Positions 62,190-64,000 of a stretch of 64,000 nucleotides of DNA are shown one piece after another. The position numbers and the translations under genes were made by a program. Location of the stretch: positions 186,001 to 250,000 of the forward strand of contig JAXHLP010000003.1 in assembly GCA_034522155.1 (NCBI GenBank), written 5' to 3'. The notes under the pieces are model-generated. The model did no database searches and was not told the origin of the DNA. It was given only the letters and a program-made list of their open reading frames with translations. Position 1 is the stretch's first letter. Each line of letters begins with the position of its first letter. This DNA comes from Salinilacustrithrix sp034522155. GTDB lineage: Bacteria; Actinomycetota; Acidimicrobiia; Acidimicrobiales; Salinilacustritrichaceae.

Positions 62190-64000
62190 TCAATCGGCGA
62201 ACGCCGGATGATCGCGGATGGCCCACAGCGCTCCCGGATTGGCGAGGGCCTCGGTGTTGCGCACGTCACGGCCGTTGACCACGTCGGCCACGGCCAGCTC
62301 GACCAGCTTCCCGGAACGGGTCCGCGGCAGTTCGTCGACGGCCACCATCAACCGGGGGACGTGCCGCGGCGAGCATCCCGTCCGCACCGCGTCGGCGATC
62401 GTCGCCCGCAGATCGTCGTCGAGGGCCACCCCGTCGTCGAGAACCACCAGCAGCACGATCCGCACGTCCCCGCTGCCCGAGTCCCGGCCGATGTCCTGGG
62501 CGAACACGAGCGACTCGGCGATGCCGTCGAGCTCCTCGACCACCCGGTAGATCTCCGCCGTGCCGATGCGCACCCCACCGGGGTTGAGGGTGGTGTCGCT
62601 GCGCCCGTGGATCACCATGCCCCCGCTGCGCTGAGCCTGGCCCCCGCCGCTGCGGGTCCAGGACGCGAAGTCGCCGTGATGCCAGACGTGGTCACCGAAG
62701 CGCTCGAAGTAGGCGCTCCGGTAGCGCTCGCCGTCCGGGTCGTTCCAGAACCCCACCGGTTGGCTCGGGAACGGCTCGGTGCACACCAACTCGCCCCGCT
62801 CACCCGGCGGCAGGGGTTCGGCGTCGGTGGACCACACGTCGACGGCCATGCCGAGCCCGGGTCGCTGGATCTCACCGGCATGCACGGGCGATGTCGGGTC
62901 CCCGAGCACGAAGCAGCCGCACAGGTCGGTGCCACCGCTGATGGAGGCGAGGTGCAGGTCGGCCTTCACCTCGTCGTACACCCACGCGAACCGTTCGGGG
63001 CTCAGCGGCGAGCCCGTCGACACCAGCGTCCGCAGCGAGGTCAGGTCGTGCTGCGCGCCGGGCGAATAGCCGGCGTTGGCGAGCGCGTCGAGGAACTTGG
63101 CCCCCACGCCGAGCACGTCGATGCCGTGCTCGTCGACCGCCCGCCACAGCCGACCCGCGTCGGGGTGCACGACGTTGCCGTCGATGCAGACGATCGTGGT
63201 CCCCCACGCCAGCGCCGACACCAGCCAGTTCCACATCATCCAGCCGCACGTGGTCACGTAGCAGAGTCGGTCGCCGGGCGACAGATCGGTGTGGAGCTGG
63301 TGCTCCTTGGCGTGCTGGAGCAGGACCCGACCGGTGCCGTGGACGATGCACTTGGGCGTGCCGGTCGTCCCGCTCGAGAACAGCACGTACCAGGGATGGT
63401 CGAACGGTCGCCGGTCGAGCGGCGTGGCCGCGCCCCGGTGGGGCGCCAGGTACGCCTCCCAGTCGTCGCCGTCCCGCGTCGCGGTGACGACCCGGCGCAG
63501 CGTCGGGAAGTCCGGCCACGATCTCGTCGCGGACATCTGTCCGGTCGAAGCGGCGACCGCCGTAGTCGTAGCCGTCGTTGGCGAACAGGACGGTCGGCTC
63601 GATCTGGCCGAACCGGTCGAGCACACCGGCGGCACCGAAATCCGGGCTCGACGACGAGAACACCGCACCCAACGACGCCGCACCGAGCATCGCCACCACC
63701 GTCTCGATGCCGTTGGGCAGCCACGCCGCGACCCGGTCGCCCTCTCCCACCCCGTCGGCGGCCAGCGCGGCCGCCATGGCCCCGACCTCGGTGGCCAGTT
63801 CGTCCCACGAGATCGTCCGCGTGCCGCGCTCGTCCTGGGCGATGATCGCCGGCTCGGGCCCGGTGTGGCGGACCACGTGCTCGACCACCGACAGCCGGGC
63901 GTCGGGGAAGAACCGCGACGCCCGCATCGTCGCCCCCCGCTCGAGCACCCGCTCACCCGGCTCGCCCACCAGGCCGCACTCGTCCCACACCGAGGCCCAG
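62190..64000 (-). pseudogene. aacS: Acetoacetyl-CoA synthetase, frameshifted and cut by the window edge
   Basis: AMP-forming synthetase of the AacS type. The upstream half (64000 to about 63505) reads SVWDECGL..FFPDARLSVVEHVVRHTGPEP, VAAWLPNGIETVVAMLGAAS, SSSSPDFGAAGVLDRFGQI. The downstream half continues in another frame: WYVLFSSGTTGTPKCIVHG, ISGGTDLCGCF, SGGMVIHGRSDTTLNPGGVRIG and RTRSGKLVELAV with the catalytic Lys. Dropping one G from GGG at 63505-63507 rejoins the frames as EIVAGLPTLRRVV. So either a true 1-base insertion or a sequencing error. About 50 N-terminal residues lie beyond the right edge. Confidence 0.85.

Noticed and set aside
1..64000. CRISPR array, insertion sequence or prophage
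   Set aside because: No regularly spaced repeats, transposase or phage structural genes were seen. The repeats found are dispersed hairpins or short tandem units.

Overview
This window comes from a high-GC actinobacterium, most likely of the class Acidimicrobiia (inference). Supporting markers are a WhiB7-type regulator, CarD, an RsiG-like anti-sigma factor, MshA (mycothiol synthesis), Rex, an F420-type luciferase-like oxidoreductase, and C5-pathway heme genes. Against a Streptomyces or Mycobacterium origin, cytochrome b is split into b6f-like halves. Many starts are GTG, and genes are often coupled by 1-4 base overlaps (TGATG, GTGA). No prophage, IS element or CRISPR array is seen.

Bases 1-17203 (minus strand) form one long respiratory operon. 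It begins with a quinol:cytochrome c oxidoreductase module: small membrane protein, 2x[4Fe-4S] ferredoxin, cytochrome b N-half, subunit-IV-like C-half, Rieske protein, diheme cytochrome c, and an unknown membrane protein. NADH dehydrogenase nuoA to nuoL follows; nuoL runs off the left edge. A membrane-anchored cytochrome c is divergent at 17540. Then come lgt, a Flp-pilin-like gene and carD (18.4-21 kb).

Bases 21.1-35.6 kb hold the heme/siroheme genes on the minus strand, in transcription order rex, precorrin-2 dehydrogenase, hemA, hemC, then cobA-hemD, HAD, hemB, hemL. A mostly plus-strand CoA/lipid module splits them at 25.7-31.3 kb: CaiB CoA-transferase, a TetR plus mycothiol-dependent-type pair, a ketosynthase-like/OB fusion and an SCPx thiolase. 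Three 18-bp sites resembling Rex operators lie before the bc-nuo operon, before nuoE and before rex, so redox sensing probably ties respiration to heme supply.

Bases 35.7-47.2 kb hold an acyl-CoA ligase, an ABC-2 exporter, a SAM-cleaving enzyme with a coupled 28-residue membrane ORF, a HTH protein next to proC, mshA, an XRE regulator, an RsiG homologue with the c-di-GMP signature, a CdsA-like protein, a MoaD-like protein, a phosphatase and tRNA-Lys. Bases 47.2-57.1 kb hold a large hydrolase/adenylation fusion, DUF429, an LLM oxidoreductase, hsp20 with a HAIR-like operator, a DNA ligase, dut, orn, a GT2 and an MBL protein.

Bases 57.9-59.0 kb hold the most striking feature: a WhiB7-like gene (Cys4, GVWGG, AT-hook) behind a leader with an 81-codon upstream ORF, a 12-bp intrinsic terminator and a competing 13-bp antiterminator. 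This is a legible attenuation switch. The right end has tlpA/ccdA, a PGA-hydrolase-like gene, pdxH and a frameshifted acetoacetyl-CoA synthetase cut by the window edge.

Throughout, a family of double stem-loop repeats (about eight copies) sits at gene ends and has also entered the nuoJ coding region and the nuoH start. Two further repeat families and a tandem pair of perfect palindromes with compensatory changes are present.
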